A DNA stretch of 42,097 bases, from contig JBCCFX010000004.1 in NCBI GenBank assembly GCA_039029515.1, positions 1 through 42,097 on the forward strand, in the 5' to 3' direction. Numbering within the stretch: position 1 is the first letter of the stretch; each line of letters opens with the position of its first letter. Source of the stretch: JBCCFX01 sp039029515 (GTDB lineage Bacteria; Planctomycetota; Phycisphaerae; Phycisphaerales; SM1A02). The translations under genes were made by a program, and so were the position numbers. The notes below the pieces were generated by a model. That model saw only the letters and a program-made list of their open reading frames with translations, was not told where the DNA came from and did not search any database. This document shows, piece by piece, positions 1 through 8,465 of this stretch.

Positions 1-21
1 GGAGAACGGTGGACGGTCAAC

Positions 22-47
22 GCCGGGTTCAGCAGAACCCGGCCTAC
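22..47. repeat. Dispersed GTAGG/CCTAC palindrome, copy 1
   Basis: Left arm GCCGGGTTC (22-30), loop AGCA, right arm GAACCCGGC (35-43), then CTAC (44-47). The same unit recurs exactly at 14475-14500 and 38248-38273. It lies just downstream of mqnE. It is followed at 48-78 by a degenerate tandem tract built on AGCTG words that runs into the last codons of mqnE. As a 9-bp GC-rich hairpin it could help end mqnE transcription, but no T-run follows it on the minus strand. Confidence 0.85.
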
Positions 48-70
48 TGACAGCTGAAAGCTGAGGGCTG

Positions 71-1393
71 CTAGCTGTTCACCCACTGACCATCAGCATC
101 GCGCTCGACCTCGCGATACAGCGTGTCGCGTTCGACCGGCGTGAATCCTGCTTCGCGAATCGCACGCTGCAAGTCCCACACCGTCGTTTCCTGATGCGTT
201 GATGCACCGCCGACCTTCGTGATGTCGTACCACACCACGGTGCCGTCGATGTCATCCGCCCCGTTCTGCAACATGAACTGCGCCATCTCCAGCGTCTGCA
301 TGATCCAGAACGCCTTCGCGTGCGGGAAGTTGTCGAGCATCAGTCGCGCCACCGCGAGCGTGCGCAGGTTCTCCAATCCGGTCGGACCCGGCAGGTACTC
401 GAGTTCACTCTCATCCGGGAAAAACGGCAACGGAATGATCGTCTGGAAGTAGCCGGTCTCGCTTGTGTCCGGCGTCGGCAGACGATCGTGCGGATACGAC
501 GCATCCGGTCCGGTCAGCACGACGGCGTCATTCGGTGCGCCTGCATGATCGGTCACCGCCTGTGTCTCGATGCCCTGATTCTTCGCCCACGCACGCAGCG
601 TCCGGTCCTGTTGTTCGCGGAGCAATTCCATGTGATGAATGCGATCGTGACGCTGCTCAATGTGACCGTAGAGCATGGTGGCGTTGGAATTCAGCCCAAG
701 CTCGTGTGCGGCTTTGTGCACGTCCAGCCATTCATCGGATCGAATCTTGCCTTTGAACGCCTCATCGTGGACGCGGTCGTCGAAGACTTCCGCGCCGCCG
801 CCGGGCAGCGAACCGAGTCCTGCGTCCTTGAGATCCGTCAGCACCGCCTTGATGCCTTCGTAGCCGTCACGACCGCGCTTTGAGATCCGTGCCAGATGCA
901 CGACTTCGACGGCGGTGAATCCCTTGATGTGCAGTTGCGGCGTTTCTTCGCGGATCGCGCGCATCATGTCGGTGTAGTAGTCGAATTTCAGCCACGGATG
1001 CAGACCACCAACGATGTGCAGTTCGGTCGCGCCGTTGTCGGCAGCGCTGCGCGCTTCGGCGCGAATGTCGTCGACCGACATTTCGTACGCGCCCTCATCG
1101 CCCTTCTTGCGATAGAACGCACAGAACTTGCAGCTCAGGGCGCACACGTTGGAGTAGTTGATATGGCGGTTGATGTTGTAGTACGCGACATCGCGATGCA
1201 GACGTCGCCGGACCAGATCCGCGAGCGCACATACTGTCCAGATATCGGGCGTGGCAAACAGCTGGAGACCGTCCTCAGTGCTGAGGCGTTCGCCTGCGAG
1301 CACGCGATCCACGATGGGGCGCATCGCCTCATCGCGAATGGGCAAACCAAGGCGTTCATCAATGCGTGTCAGGTCGGCATGCAGCGTGGTCAT
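71..1393 (-). CDS. mqnE: Aminodeoxyfutalosine synthase MqnE (radical SAM)
   Basis: Radical SAM enzyme of the futalosine menaquinone pathway. MqnE joins the adenosyl group of SAM to 3-[(1-carboxyvinyl)oxy]benzoate to give aminodeoxyfutalosine. The [4Fe-4S] motif CxxxCxxC is seen as C84-ALS-C88-KF-C91, followed by AFYRK, as in MqnE rather than MqnC. The text NATMLYGHIE and the late ADDIDGT segment are also family-typical. Start: ATG at 1393 (MTTLHADL) is chosen because homology begins there. The frame stays open upstream to 1477 but that extension has no family character. At 440 aa it is longer than usual (about 370-390). The excess is a roughly 45-residue insertion after LREQQDRTL, before GYFQTIIPL, where relatives usually run straight through. 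ubiX at 11694-12314 may serve the same pathway. The identity is firm; the start is less so. Confidence 0.9.
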   Translation of the reverse strand: MTTLHADLTRIDERLGLPIRDEAMRPIVDRVLAGERLSTEDGLQLFATPDIWTVCALADLVRRRLHRDVAYYNINRHINYSNVCALSCKFCAFYRKKGDEGAYEMSVDDIRAEARSAADNGATELHIVGGLHPWLKFDYYTDMMRAIREETPQLHIKGFTAVEVVHLARISKRGRDGYEGIKAVLTDLKDAGLGSLPGGGAEVFDDRVHDEAFKGKIRSDEWLDVHKAAHELGLNSNATMLYGHIEQRHDRIHHMELLREQQDRTLRAWAKNQGIETQAVTDHAGAPNDAVVLTGPDASYPHDRLPTPDTSETGYFQTIIPLPFFPDESELEYLPGPTGLENLRTLAVARLMLDNFPHAKAFWIMQTLEMAQFMLQNGADDIDGTVVWYDITKVGGASTHQETTVWDLQRAIREAGFTPVERDTLYREVERDADGQWVNS

Positions 1394-1596
1394 AGTCAGA
1401 CATCGTAGGCGGGTCCGCGTTCTCGCGTCGAGGTCCATCTGTGCCGTCTGCGCGAAAGGGTGAAGCGGTAACGTCATGCTGCGCCGTGATTTCCGATGTC
1501 TCCGCTGGACATGTCAAAAGGGGAAATGGATATCGAATGGTGGCGACCGGTGGGAGGCGTACTCTCCCGACGCCACGTTCACAGGGCGGACTGATC

Positions 1597-4245
1597 ATGG
1601 CGCAGCACGATGGACAATCGGGACCGACAGACGCGGAACTTCAGCCTCAGGCGGCCGGACCAACACCGTCCGAGAACGGCACCGCGGATGGAGCGGTCGG
1701 CGATCAGGTGATGGGCATCCTGAGCGACGTCGAGAAGCAACTCGATCGACTTCGCCAGGTCCAGCGCGACAAGGACGTCGAGGTCGCATCGCTCAAGGAG
1801 CGGCGCGAGAACATTGACGCCATGGAGTCGGAACTCGAGTCGATCCGCCAGCGTCTCAAGGACGATCGCCTGGCGCTCGAAGGCGAGCGCGCGGACTTCA
1901 ATCAGGCCCGCACCGATCTCGATGCTGAGAAAGAGGCGTGGTCGAGCGAACACGAACAACTGCAGTCCCGGCTGATTGAGCGCGACCGAGAGCTGTCCGA
2001 ACGCGAAGAAGCGATGAAGGCTTCGATGCAGGACATCGAGCAGCGCGAATCAGCGTTGGCTGAGGCCCAGCAGGAACTGAACGAGCAGCGCGCTGCGATC
2101 GAGAAGGAACGCGCTGCGTTCGGCGAACAGTCACAGGCGGCGCAGGCAGAACTCGGCCAACTTCGCGACGCGCTGAAAACCACGCAGGGTGAACTCGCAA
2201 AGCGAACACAGTCGCTGTCGACCTCCGCGGAACGTCTCGCGGCACTCGAGTCATCGTTGACGGAGACCAAGCAGCAGTTGACGGATGCTGAGTCCTACGC
2301 CGAACAACTCTCATCGGAGATGGACGAGGAACGAACGCGACTTCAGCAGGACAACACCGAGAGCCAGCGTGCGGCCAAGCATGCCCAGGATCGGCTCGAA
2401 TCCCTGCTCGCTGAGCATGGCGTCGCGCAGAACGAAACGAAGTCGCTCACAGGACGCATTGAGGAGTTGCAGGCTCAGATCGGCGCGCTTGAGGATGAAC
2501 TCGCACGTCGTGACGAACGCATGGAACAGTCGGCATCCAAGGCCGCATCGCTCGAAGAGAAGCTCTCGTCGCTGCAGGAAAAGTCGTCTTCGTATGAGTC
2601 TGATCTCGAAGCGCGCGAAGCAGCGCTGCTCGAAGCGCGGTCGACGATCTCTGAGTCGTCGCAGCGAATCGACAGCTTGCAAGGCGATCTCGAAGAACGC
2701 GAAGCGCTGATTGACGACCACAAGGCCAAGCTCGAACTCGCCGGCGAGAAGATGAAGGAATTCGCCGAAGCGATCGAGATGCAGTCCGAGCAGATCGAGC
2801 GCGGCGCCGTGGCGTTTGACACGATTGAACAGCAGCGACGCGAAATCGATCACCTGCAAAGCGAACTCGCGAGCGCCAAGCTCGGATCTGATCCTGAGAT
2901 CGTCAACCGCAAGGATGAGCGCATCCAGGAACTCACGCAGGCGCTTCGCCAGGCTCGCGGACAGAAGGGTGGCAATCCCGATCTCGATGCGCTCGAAGAC
3001 CGTATCGCAGAGCAGGAAGAGGAAATCGATCGCCTTCGTCGCGAAGCGGAAAGCGCCGTCATGGATGCGCAGAACGCTCGCCGCGAGCTTGAAGTGCAGG
3101 TTGAACAAATCAACGCGACACGCAAGGACGATGCCAAGCAGTCCGCTGAAGTCGAGAAGCTGCACAAGGAAGTCGTCCGGCTTCAGGGCGAACTGGAATC
3201 GCGACCGGCATCAGATGAATCCGAAGCGCTCCAATCGAAGATCAATGATCTCGAAGAGCGGCTCACCGAAGCCCAGGCGTCCGCCGGCGGCATGGATGAT
3301 GCGGCGATCGCATCGTTGCGTGAGAAGACACAGCGACTGCAGGAATTTGCCTCGCACCTCAAGCGTCGCCGATCGCGCCTGCGCCGTCTTCGTCAGATGC
3401 TCAAGCTGCAGGTTCGCCCGCGCAATGCGCCCGCGCCCTCAGGTGGACCTTCCAACCTCAACCATGAGGAAGTTCGAGCCCAGTTGTTGAAGCTTGAGGA
3501 TCGTCGACGTGAGTTGATTGAGCTCCGATCCGTCCTTGCGATGTCGGAGAAGAAGATGATTCGCCGGTGGGCACGACCGCGCTCGGTACTGCTCGTCATG
3601 TGGATTCTGATGATCGCAAGTGTGTGCGCCGGCTCGAGCTGGCTCGCTGCCGATCAGTTCAAACCCGCAACGATTCGCGCTTCGGTCAATCTCGAAGCGA
3701 AGCAACAGGTCTCCGGCCCATTGACCGACGAACAGGCCGCCGCCTGGACGACATGGCACGCGGAACTGCTGCAGCACAGCCAGTTCCAGAGCGTGGTGAC
3801 CCGCCGCATGAAGGAGCGACAGCTCAACGACTACGCGGATGGTACGAAGCTCAAGGCACGGCTTGACGGCGCTCTCGGTATCGATACCACACGATCTGGC
3901 GAATTGCTGCTGACGCTGTCCGGCACCGATCAGGATGAAACCACCGCAGTGCTCGACGTCATCGCCGCCGCGCTGGTCACTGAATCCAAGGAACAGCTCA
4001 GTGCGCGTTCGGGTACATCGACCGCGGTCATTCGCAACGGCCGCCGTGTGGATGGCCAGATGAAGTACGCCGCCATCGAGCCGGTCGTCGTGAATGACGA
4101 GCGCATGGAATTCGCAGGGATGTTGTTCGGCGGTAGCTTCGCCGGATGCCTCGTGCTGATGATGCTCTTCTATGTCAAACTCTCACGAGCCAAGCGCGTG
4201 TTCGAGGATGAGGATTCAGCATTCGAAGCCGCGGCGGCGTCATGA
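1597..4245 (+). CDS. Giant coiled-coil protein with C-terminal Wzz-like membrane hairpin
   Basis: 882 aa from ATG 1597, preceded by GGGCGGA at a good distance; the frame is open back to 1441 but lacks a better start. Residues about 40-620 are almost pure Glu/Gln/Lys/Arg/Leu heptad sequence, so a long coiled coil is expected. A basic stretch (KRRRSRLRRLR) follows, then a hydrophobic segment at about 663-685, a soluble domain of about 150 residues, a second hydrophobic segment at about 839-862, and a short charged tail. TM, extracytoplasmic domain, TM is the layout of Wzz/chain-length-determinant proteins, and the domain opens much like one (ATIRASVNLEAK, then a QSVVTRRM helix). That relation is inferred from layout, not from a recognised signature. 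The coil would lie in the cytoplasm. No polysaccharide genes are adjacent. It diverges from mqnE. Confidence 0.75.
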   Translation: MAQHDGQSGPTDAELQPQAAGPTPSENGTADGAVGDQVMGILSDVEKQLDRLRQVQRDKDVEVASLKERRENIDAMESELESIRQRLKDDRLALEGERADFNQARTDLDAEKEAWSSEHEQLQSRLIERDRELSEREEAMKASMQDIEQRESALAEAQQELNEQRAAIEKERAAFGEQSQAAQAELGQLRDALKTTQGELAKRTQSLSTSAERLAALESSLTETKQQLTDAESYAEQLSSEMDEERTRLQQDNTESQRAAKHAQDRLESLLAEHGVAQNETKSLTGRIEELQAQIGALEDELARRDERMEQSASKAASLEEKLSSLQEKSSSYESDLEAREAALLEARSTISESSQRIDSLQGDLEEREALIDDHKAKLELAGEKMKEFAEAIEMQSEQIERGAVAFDTIEQQRREIDHLQSELASAKLGSDPEIVNRKDERIQELTQALRQARGQKGGNPDLDALEDRIAEQEEEIDRLRREAESAVMDAQNARRELEVQVEQINATRKDDAKQSAEVEKLHKEVVRLQGELESRPASDESEALQSKINDLEERLTEAQASAGGMDDAAIASLREKTQRLQEFASHLKRRRSRLRRLRQMLKLQVRPRNAPAPSGGPSNLNHEEVRAQLLKLEDRRRELIELRSVLAMSEKKMIRRWARPRSVLLVMWILMIASVCAGSSWLAADQFKPATIRASVNLEAKQQVSGPLTDEQAAAWTTWHAELLQHSQFQSVVTRRMKERQLNDYADGTKLKARLDGALGIDTTRSGELLLTLSGTDQDETTAVLDVIAAALVTESKEQLSARSGTSTAVIRNGRRVDGQMKYAAIEPVVVNDERMEFAGMLFGGSFAGCLVLMMLFYVKLSRAKRVFEDEDSAFEAAAAS

Positions 4246-4286
4246 TGCATCGATGCGATGTGTAACGGCCTGAGCGCCGACCGGCG

Positions 4287-4292
4287 TACAAT
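4287..4292 (+). promoter_or_regulatory. Putative -10 element TACAAT close to start codon
   Basis: TACAAT lies 9 nt before the ATG at 4302, and no Shine-Dalgarno sequence is present. This spacing would make transcription begin at or next to the start codon (a leaderless mRNA). No convincing -35 is visible. It is supported only by the same arrangement at other genes here (6473, 12320, 15923, 37547, 38369). Confidence 0.4.
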
Positions 4293-4301
4293 GCGCTGGT
4301 C

Positions 4302-5072
4302 ATGGGAGCACGTCATCCAACCCGTGTGCACACACAGGTCATGCTGTGCCTGGTGATCGGTGCAATCCTCCCATGGATCGTCAACATCGGCATCATGGTG
4401 TGGCAACCACGGGTTACATACTCTCAAACGCCGCCACCGAATCTCAGTCAGTCGGAGATGCGGGAGTGGTTGGTCAATCGTCCGCGCGTCGAGTTACAGC
4501 CGTGGTCGGATGAAGACGTCGTGGCGGAACGCGATTGGCTCCGTTCGATCGAGGATGAATCCTGGCAACAACTTGCCGGCGACGATCGACTGGTGAAGTG
4601 CTTTCCAGAACATGCCATTGGCTATGAGGGCATGCAATTCCATATCGTCGCCATTGACGACCGTCGACGACCGAAGATTGCACACATCAGCCGATTTCGC
4701 CAGGGTTGGCCGTGGCGCATGACGGAGGGTCGGCGCCTCAGTCGACCACGTATCGATACGGAGATGTATGCCGACGGTGTGGTGTACTGGATTCCGAGGC
4801 GGACGTTCCGTTTGCCGGGTGCCCGGGGATTTTCGAATTCCGCGTTGTTTCCATACCACCCGATGTGGCCCGGCTTGCTTGCCAACACGGCGCTCTACGC
4901 GGTGCTTACCTGGCTCGTCCTGTACGGGCCTCGATATGCCCGGCGCATGCATCGCGTCCGTCGCCAACGCTGCATCATGTGCGCCTACCCAACTCCGCGT
5001 GGCACGACGTGCAGTGAGTGTGGGACATGTGCAACCGGAATTCGCTGGCGACCGAATGCCGACACGGCGTGA
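4302..5072 (+). CDS. Membrane protein with C-terminal zinc ribbon, unknown function
   Basis: 256 aa. A hydrophobic segment near the N-terminus (about 14-31) is followed by a soluble domain of about 150 residues rich in Trp and Arg. A second hydrophobic segment lies at about 193-210. The C-terminus carries RCIMCAYP...TTCSECGTC, a CxxC...CxxC zinc ribbon. This architecture is shared with 16440-16751 and is widespread in planctomycetes as unnamed proteins. ATG 4302 is the only sensible start; it has no SD but a -10-like TACAAT lies 9 nt upstream. Two further Cys flank the ribbon. No enzymatic motif is recognised. It is probably monocistronic and ends at the hairpin 5080-5107. Confidence 0.8.
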   Translation: MGARHPTRVHTQVMLCLVIGAILPWIVNIGIMVWQPRVTYSQTPPPNLSQSEMREWLVNRPRVELQPWSDEDVVAERDWLRSIEDESWQQLAGDDRLVKCFPEHAIGYEGMQFHIVAIDDRRRPKIAHISRFRQGWPWRMTEGRRLSRPRIDTEMYADGVVYWIPRRTFRLPGARGFSNSALFPYHPMWPGLLANTALYAVLTWLVLYGPRYARRMHRVRRQRCIMCAYPTPRGTTCSECGTCATGIRWRPNADTA

Positions 5073-5079
5073 ACACGAC

Positions 5080-5107
5080 AACGGCCAGTCATGATTGACT
5101 GGCCGTT
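5080..5107. terminator. Bidirectional terminator hairpin
   Basis: A perfect 12-bp stem, AACGGCCAGTCA (5080-5091) and TGACTGGCCGTT (5096-5107), with a 4-nt TGAT loop. It sits between the convergent genes 4302-5072 and 5144-5296. There is no strong T-run on either side, so efficiency is uncertain, but position and symmetry fit a shared terminator. Confidence 0.65.
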
Positions 5108-5143
5108 GGCACTGATGATCGTGGCAAGACGTGACGGTCAGAT

Positions 5144-5296
5144 TCAGCCGTCCTGCACATCGCGCGAGACATCGGCGATGCCTTCGCCGCCGGCGGAAAT
5201 GTCCTCGCCAATGCCTTCGACCGTGTTACAGCCGGTCATCGACAGGGCAAACGTCGCAAAGGCAAGCACCACAGCGATTCGAATGATGGTTTTCAT
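5144..5296 (-). CDS. Entericidin-like small lipoprotein
   Basis: A 50-codon gene translated by hand from ATG 5296, with a strong SD (AAAGGAG) upstream. The protein begins MKTIIRIAVVLAFATFALSM and continues TGCNTVEGIGEDISAGG. It has a signal peptide with a lipobox ending in Cys23. After the Cys comes the NTVxGxGxD pattern of the entericidin A/B family. The remaining 27 residues are small and acidic. Family members are short membrane lipoproteins of the cell envelope, sometimes stress-linked. Known members occur as an antidote/toxin pair; only one copy is seen here, so no toxin role is claimed. It is convergent with the zinc-ribbon gene. Confidence 0.85.
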   Translation of the reverse strand: MKTIIRIAVVLAFATFALSMTGCNTVEGIGEDISAGGEGIADVSRDVQDG

Positions 5297-5511
5297 GGGG
5301 GCTCCTTTCAGGCTCGTGGATCGCTGAGGATTATCGCGAGCGATACGCGGATGCTCAAGTGGTACCTGCGGAATGAACCGGTTGGTCCGATTGTGACATC
5401 TGGGCGCGGCGGCACCCGGTGAATCCGACTTGGCGCTGAGCGGGATCCGGCCGATGCCAGATCAGGGCGAGTGCATCTTCACCCGCACCCGACGATGTGA
5501 GGGAGTACGCC

Positions 5512-5760
5512 ATGGATACTTCAGGCAACACACCCAAGCCGCGCGACCACGAGGATTCGCCGCTGCGCTTCCCCAGCGAACAAGCGGAGGATCACTCCGT
5601 CGATCTGCATGACTTCCTCGGTGCTGACCTTCCGGAGTCACCCGAAGAACTCGTCGATGCCATCGAAGCCATGATCGGGCGTATGAACGAACTCGCGCGC
5701 GAATTGAACTGCTTCGGCTACTTCGATGATGGCGATGACGACGGCCCGCGTGCAGCCTGA
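5512..5760 (+). CDS. Small acidic protein, unknown function
   Basis: 82 aa from ATG 5512, chosen because GAGGGAG lies 6 nt upstream; a GTG at 5497 is an inferior alternative. The protein is soluble and acidic. A disordered, charged first half (MDTSGNTPKPRDHEDS) leads to one probable helix, ELVDAIEAMIGRMNELAREL, and then an Asp-rich tail (YFDDGDDDG). No known domain is recognised. It lies convergent to the next gene with only 6 nt between stops. Confidence 0.6.
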   Translation: MDTSGNTPKPRDHEDSPLRFPSEQAEDHSVDLHDFLGADLPESPEELVDAIEAMIGRMNELARELNCFGYFDDGDDDGPRAA

Positions 5761-5766
5761 GCCGAT

Positions 5767-6402
5767 CTACTCGACCGATTCTGCCTGTGATGCGCGACGC
5801 AGCAGGGCGTGAATGCGCTGCCGGCGATAGCCTTCGTCATTGACGATCGTCGGCGTTGACGTCGGCGCCTCAATGACATCTCGCCAGTCATTCGGCATGT
5901 CCGGCGCGACAATCGCGAGCGGCGCAGTCATCGCCGCCGATTGCCCATCAGGAATCGCACTCGGATGCGCGCCACGATTGATGACGATGCCCGGACGTGC
6001 GGCGGACACACGGAAATCAAGCAGCGTCGGCGGCGCCGGTCGCTCGATATCTGTCTCGTCGCTCTCTGTGGCTTCCGGGCGACCGATGTAATACACCGTG
6101 CCGTCCGGCACCGTTGCAATCAACTGACCTCGTCCGGTCTCGACGTACCGCGAACGCGGGAACACCGCGTGTAACGCGCCGTCGACACGCATGAACTGCC
6201 CATCGATCGGCGACTCGTAGACATCGCTGAACCCGGAGGGCAACTGCAGACCGGTTTCGAGGAGTCGAAGGCTCGTCGCGCCGGGCCCGACATCGCCGAT
6301 TCCCTGCTCGATGGGACGGATGTACGTCGGCTCGGTCGGATCGCTCGCAGTCGCCAGCGAGGCCACGCATGCCATGGTCAGGATGATCGGGGTCAGTCGC
6401 AT
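5767..6402 (-). CDS. Exported protein, unknown function
   Basis: 211 aa. The N-terminus MRLTPIILTMACVASLATAS is a classical signal peptide with a likely cut after ATA-S (about residue 19), so the product is exported. The mature part is Pro-rich and looks mostly beta: DGALHAVFPRSRYVETGRG, then GTVYYIGRP. A C-terminal basic helix (RRQRIHALLRR) follows. No lipobox Cys and no membrane segment after the signal are visible. No family is recognised. It diverges from the MOSC gene with 82 nt between the starts. Confidence 0.65.
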   Translation of the reverse strand: MRLTPIILTMACVASLATASDPTEPTYIRPIEQGIGDVGPGATSLRLLETGLQLPSGFSDVYESPIDGQFMRVDGALHAVFPRSRYVETGRGQLIATVPDGTVYYIGRPEATESDETDIERPAPPTLLDFRVSAARPGIVINRGAHPSAIPDGQSAAMTAPLAIVAPDMPNDWRDVIEAPTSTPTIVNDEGYRRQRIHALLRRASQAESVE

Positions 6403-6472
6403 CCGAGGTGCTATCGGTCCTTCCCGGGCCAGTCCTTCACGCCGATTGGCTGTATTCGCCCGTTCCGCTGAC

Positions 6473-6478
6473 TACGAT
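6473..6478 (+). promoter_or_regulatory. Putative -10 element TACGAT close to start codon
   Basis: TACGAT ends 6 nt before the ATG of the MOSC gene (6485), with no SD in between, which suggests a leaderless transcript. A TTGGCT at 6446-6451 is 21 nt upstream, too far for a good -35. Confidence 0.35.
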
Positions 6479-6484
6479 ACGGGT

Positions 6485-6946
6485 ATGACCGCGACCGGGC
6501 CTTCCATTGTGTCCATCAACCGTTCTGATGGCGGCATTCCCAAGACGCCGCAGGCGACTGCGGCGGTGACGCTCGCAGGGATTGCCGGCGACGAGCACGA
6601 CCACGAGAAGCACTATCGCCCCGAGCAGGCGATCTGCATGTTTGATGTGGAGATGCTGGTCCAGCTTCGAGCCGAAGGCTATGACCTTGCACCAGGAACG
6701 ATCGGCGAGAACCTCACGGTGACGAACCTGGACGTGCAGAATGTCGCGATCGGTAGTCTTCTGGAAATCGATGGCGGCGTCGTGCTCGAAGTCACGAAAC
6801 GTCGCAAGCCGTGTTACGTACTCGATTCCATTGACCCGACGCTCAAGGACGCAATTCGTGATCGGTGTGGAACGTATGCACGCGTGCTCACACCAGGCAC
6901 GATCGATGCCGGCGCGGCCATCACTGTTGTTCGGCCCGCGCCATGA
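6485..6946 (+). CDS. MOSC-domain protein
   Basis: 153 aa, a single MOSC domain. Visible family features are the GDEHDHEKHYRPEQAICMF stretch near residue 36, PGTIGENLTV near residue 79 and the conserved RRKPC Cys near residue 109. MOSC domains bind molybdenum- or sulfur-bearing ligands, and stand-alone members (YiiM/YuaD-like) handle N-hydroxylated substrates or Moco sulfur. The stop overlaps the start of mobA in an ATGA, so the two are translationally coupled, which supports a molybdenum-cofactor role. The exact substrate cannot be told. ATG 6485 is where homology starts; the frame is open further upstream to 6311 with unlike sequence. Confidence 0.88.
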   Translation: MTATGPSIVSINRSDGGIPKTPQATAAVTLAGIAGDEHDHEKHYRPEQAICMFDVEMLVQLRAEGYDLAPGTIGENLTVTNLDVQNVAIGSLLEIDGGVVLEVTKRRKPCYVLDSIDPTLKDAIRDRCGTYARVLTPGTIDAGAAITVVRPAP

Positions 6947-7491
6947 CCGCGACCATCGGCGTGATCCTGACCGGCGGCGCGAGTCGGCGCATGGGGACGC
7001 CCAAACAGTACCTGCAACTTTCGACCGGCCAAACGATGATGGCGCGCATGTTCGATATCCTCGGTGCATGCTCTGATCACATCATCACCGCCGGCGGCGC
7101 TGCACCGGATGCAACGCGCAACATACACCTCGATGATGTGCTGGTCGACGCGGGCCCGATTGCAGGTATTCACGCGGCGTGCATGAACGCGACTGCGGGC
7201 GCGCTGTTGATCGTACCGTGCGACATGCCACGATTGACGCCCGACGTTCTTCGCACACTGGCATCGAATCCCGCGCAGACAGGCGCGTGCTTTCGAATTG
7301 ATCAGACTCGACCACTGCCGATGCGCATTGAAGCTGCGGCACGAGATGCCGCGGCGCACCATGCGGCCGATGGCGGTCGATCGCTACGCTCGTTGGTCGA
7401 TGCGCTTGAAATGACGGTGATGCAGCTCTCAACCGCTGATACAACGATGCTGGCCAACGTCAATACGCCGGATGATCTTGCCGCACTTTGA
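6943..7491 (+). CDS. mobA: MobA-like molybdenum cofactor guanylyltransferase
   Basis: 182 aa, usual length for MobA. The N-terminal nucleotide-binding signature LTGGASRRMGTPKQYL is plain. It is followed by DAGPIAGIHAA, the acceptor-loop PCDMPRL (metal-binding Asp), and a C-terminal NVNTPDDL that closes MobA/MobA-like NTP-transferases. MobA transfers GMP from GTP to molybdopterin-Mo to make the bis-MGD precursor. Related enzymes (MocA, CTP-using) share these motifs, so nucleotide specificity is inferred. The start ATG overlaps the stop of the MOSC gene by ATGA, which fits a two-gene Moco operon. No molybdoenzyme is encoded in the window. Confidence 0.88.
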   Translation: MTATIGVILTGGASRRMGTPKQYLQLSTGQTMMARMFDILGACSDHIITAGGAAPDATRNIHLDDVLVDAGPIAGIHAACMNATAGALLIVPCDMPRLTPDVLRTLASNPAQTGACFRIDQTRPLPMRIEAAARDAAAHHAADGGRSLRSLVDALEMTVMQLSTADTTMLANVNTPDDLAAL

Positions 7492-7511
7492 ACGCCATCG
7501 TCATGCGCTGA

Positions 7512-8465
7512 TCAGCTTTCGGATTCCGGAATGACGGAGAGCATTGACGGCTGCGGAATCTTGCGGCTTGCTTCCGGATTCTGAGGATCTTCGAGCATGA
7601 ACAACGGTTCACCGTTGGTCAGCCGGTAGGGGAACTTCTTCATCACCGCGCGCACTTCGGAGCTGAGCATCTGACTCTGCGCATCGTATGCGCGCGAATC
7701 GAACACACCGACCGACACGGAGCTCAATCCCGATGCATCGTTGTGGAAGAAGTATGCATCTTCGCCCTTGGCACGAAGCTGCAGGGCGAATGACTCGGCG
7801 GTCTGGCGCACGCGTTCGCGCGGCCACTCATCACTGTCGAATCCGCCCCACACGGCGATGTCGAGCGTGTAGAGATCCCGAATGCGCGGGTACGTCTGCC
7901 GAACGACGCGCAGATCGTACGGATGCAGATCGCCTTCTTCGCCGATCTTGATCGGACTCAGCATCGCGAGCGGGAAGAGCTTCTGGCCTCGAAACTCGGT
8001 GTCCTTGACCGCCGCAAGTCCCGCCTGCGCGTCCTCATCGGTGGGCTCATCAAAGAAGCCGAAGGCAACCAGCGACGATTCGCCGGTGGTTTGGACGTAC
8101 GCCTCGCCCAACTGGGGGGCGATCTGGGTGACGGTCGTGCGCATGGTGTGGGCTGCGGCCTCGTGATTCTCGTTGGTGAACGTCTTCAGCAGGACGGTCC
8201 AGCCGGTCCGGACCTCGGCGTATGCGACCCTGTCCTGGACGGGGACGACCCTGGCGCTGCTCCCGGCGGCGTAGGAGGCGAGCCAGTCCTGCTGGAGGAC
8301 ATTGTCCGAGCTCGAGCTGCCACTATCCCAGTCAAAATCACTGCTGAGCAATTCATCGAGATAGGACATGTCATAGGTGCGGACACCATCCGATTCGGCC
8401 TGTTCGGGTGAGGCTTCGCATCCGAGCGCGAACAGCAGCATGAGCACTGACAAGAGGTTGCGCAT
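7512..8465 (-). CDS. Lipoprotein, unknown function
   Basis: 317 aa from ATG 8465. MRNLLSVLMLLFALGCEAS is a lipoprotein signal with lipobox FALGC, Cys16. The frame extends to 8546 but those residues precede the signal and are not needed. After an acidic, Ser-rich linker (DWDSGSSSSD) there are two similar-sized alpha/beta halves. One begins near TGWTVLLKTFTNENHEAA. The other begins near DLYTLDIAVWGGFDSDEWP. Each has a 'strand, Glu/Arg-rich helix, strand' order reminiscent of SPOR repeats, but no SPOR signature is certain. A TATAAC-like -10 about 38 nt upstream lies in the AT-richer divergent region shared with flgM. Confidence 0.7.
   Translation of the reverse strand: MRNLLSVLMLLFALGCEASPEQAESDGVRTYDMSYLDELLSSDFDWDSGSSSSDNVLQQDWLASYAAGSSARVVPVQDRVAYAEVRTGWTVLLKTFTNENHEAAAHTMRTTVTQIAPQLGEAYVQTTGESSLVAFGFFDEPTDEDAQAGLAAVKDTEFRGQKLFPLAMLSPIKIGEEGDLHPYDLRVVRQTYPRIRDLYTLDIAVWGGFDSDEWPRERVRQTAESFALQLRAKGEDAYFFHNDASGLSSVSVGVFDSRAYDAQSQMLSSEVRAVMKKFPYRLTNGEPLFMLEDPQNPEASRKIPQPSMLSVIPESES

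Noticed and set aside
1394..1477. Longer N-terminus of MqnE
   Set aside because: The extra 28 residues have no family similarity and no SD at 1477; homology begins at the ATG ending at 1393.
2311..3165. 284-codon minus-strand frame opposite the coiled-coil gene
   Set aside because: Shadow of the repetitive Glu/Arg codons of 1597-4245; no SD and composition is just the complement of the coil.
5144..5296. Entericidin toxin-antidote pair
   Set aside because: Only one entericidin-like gene is present; no second copy lies nearby.
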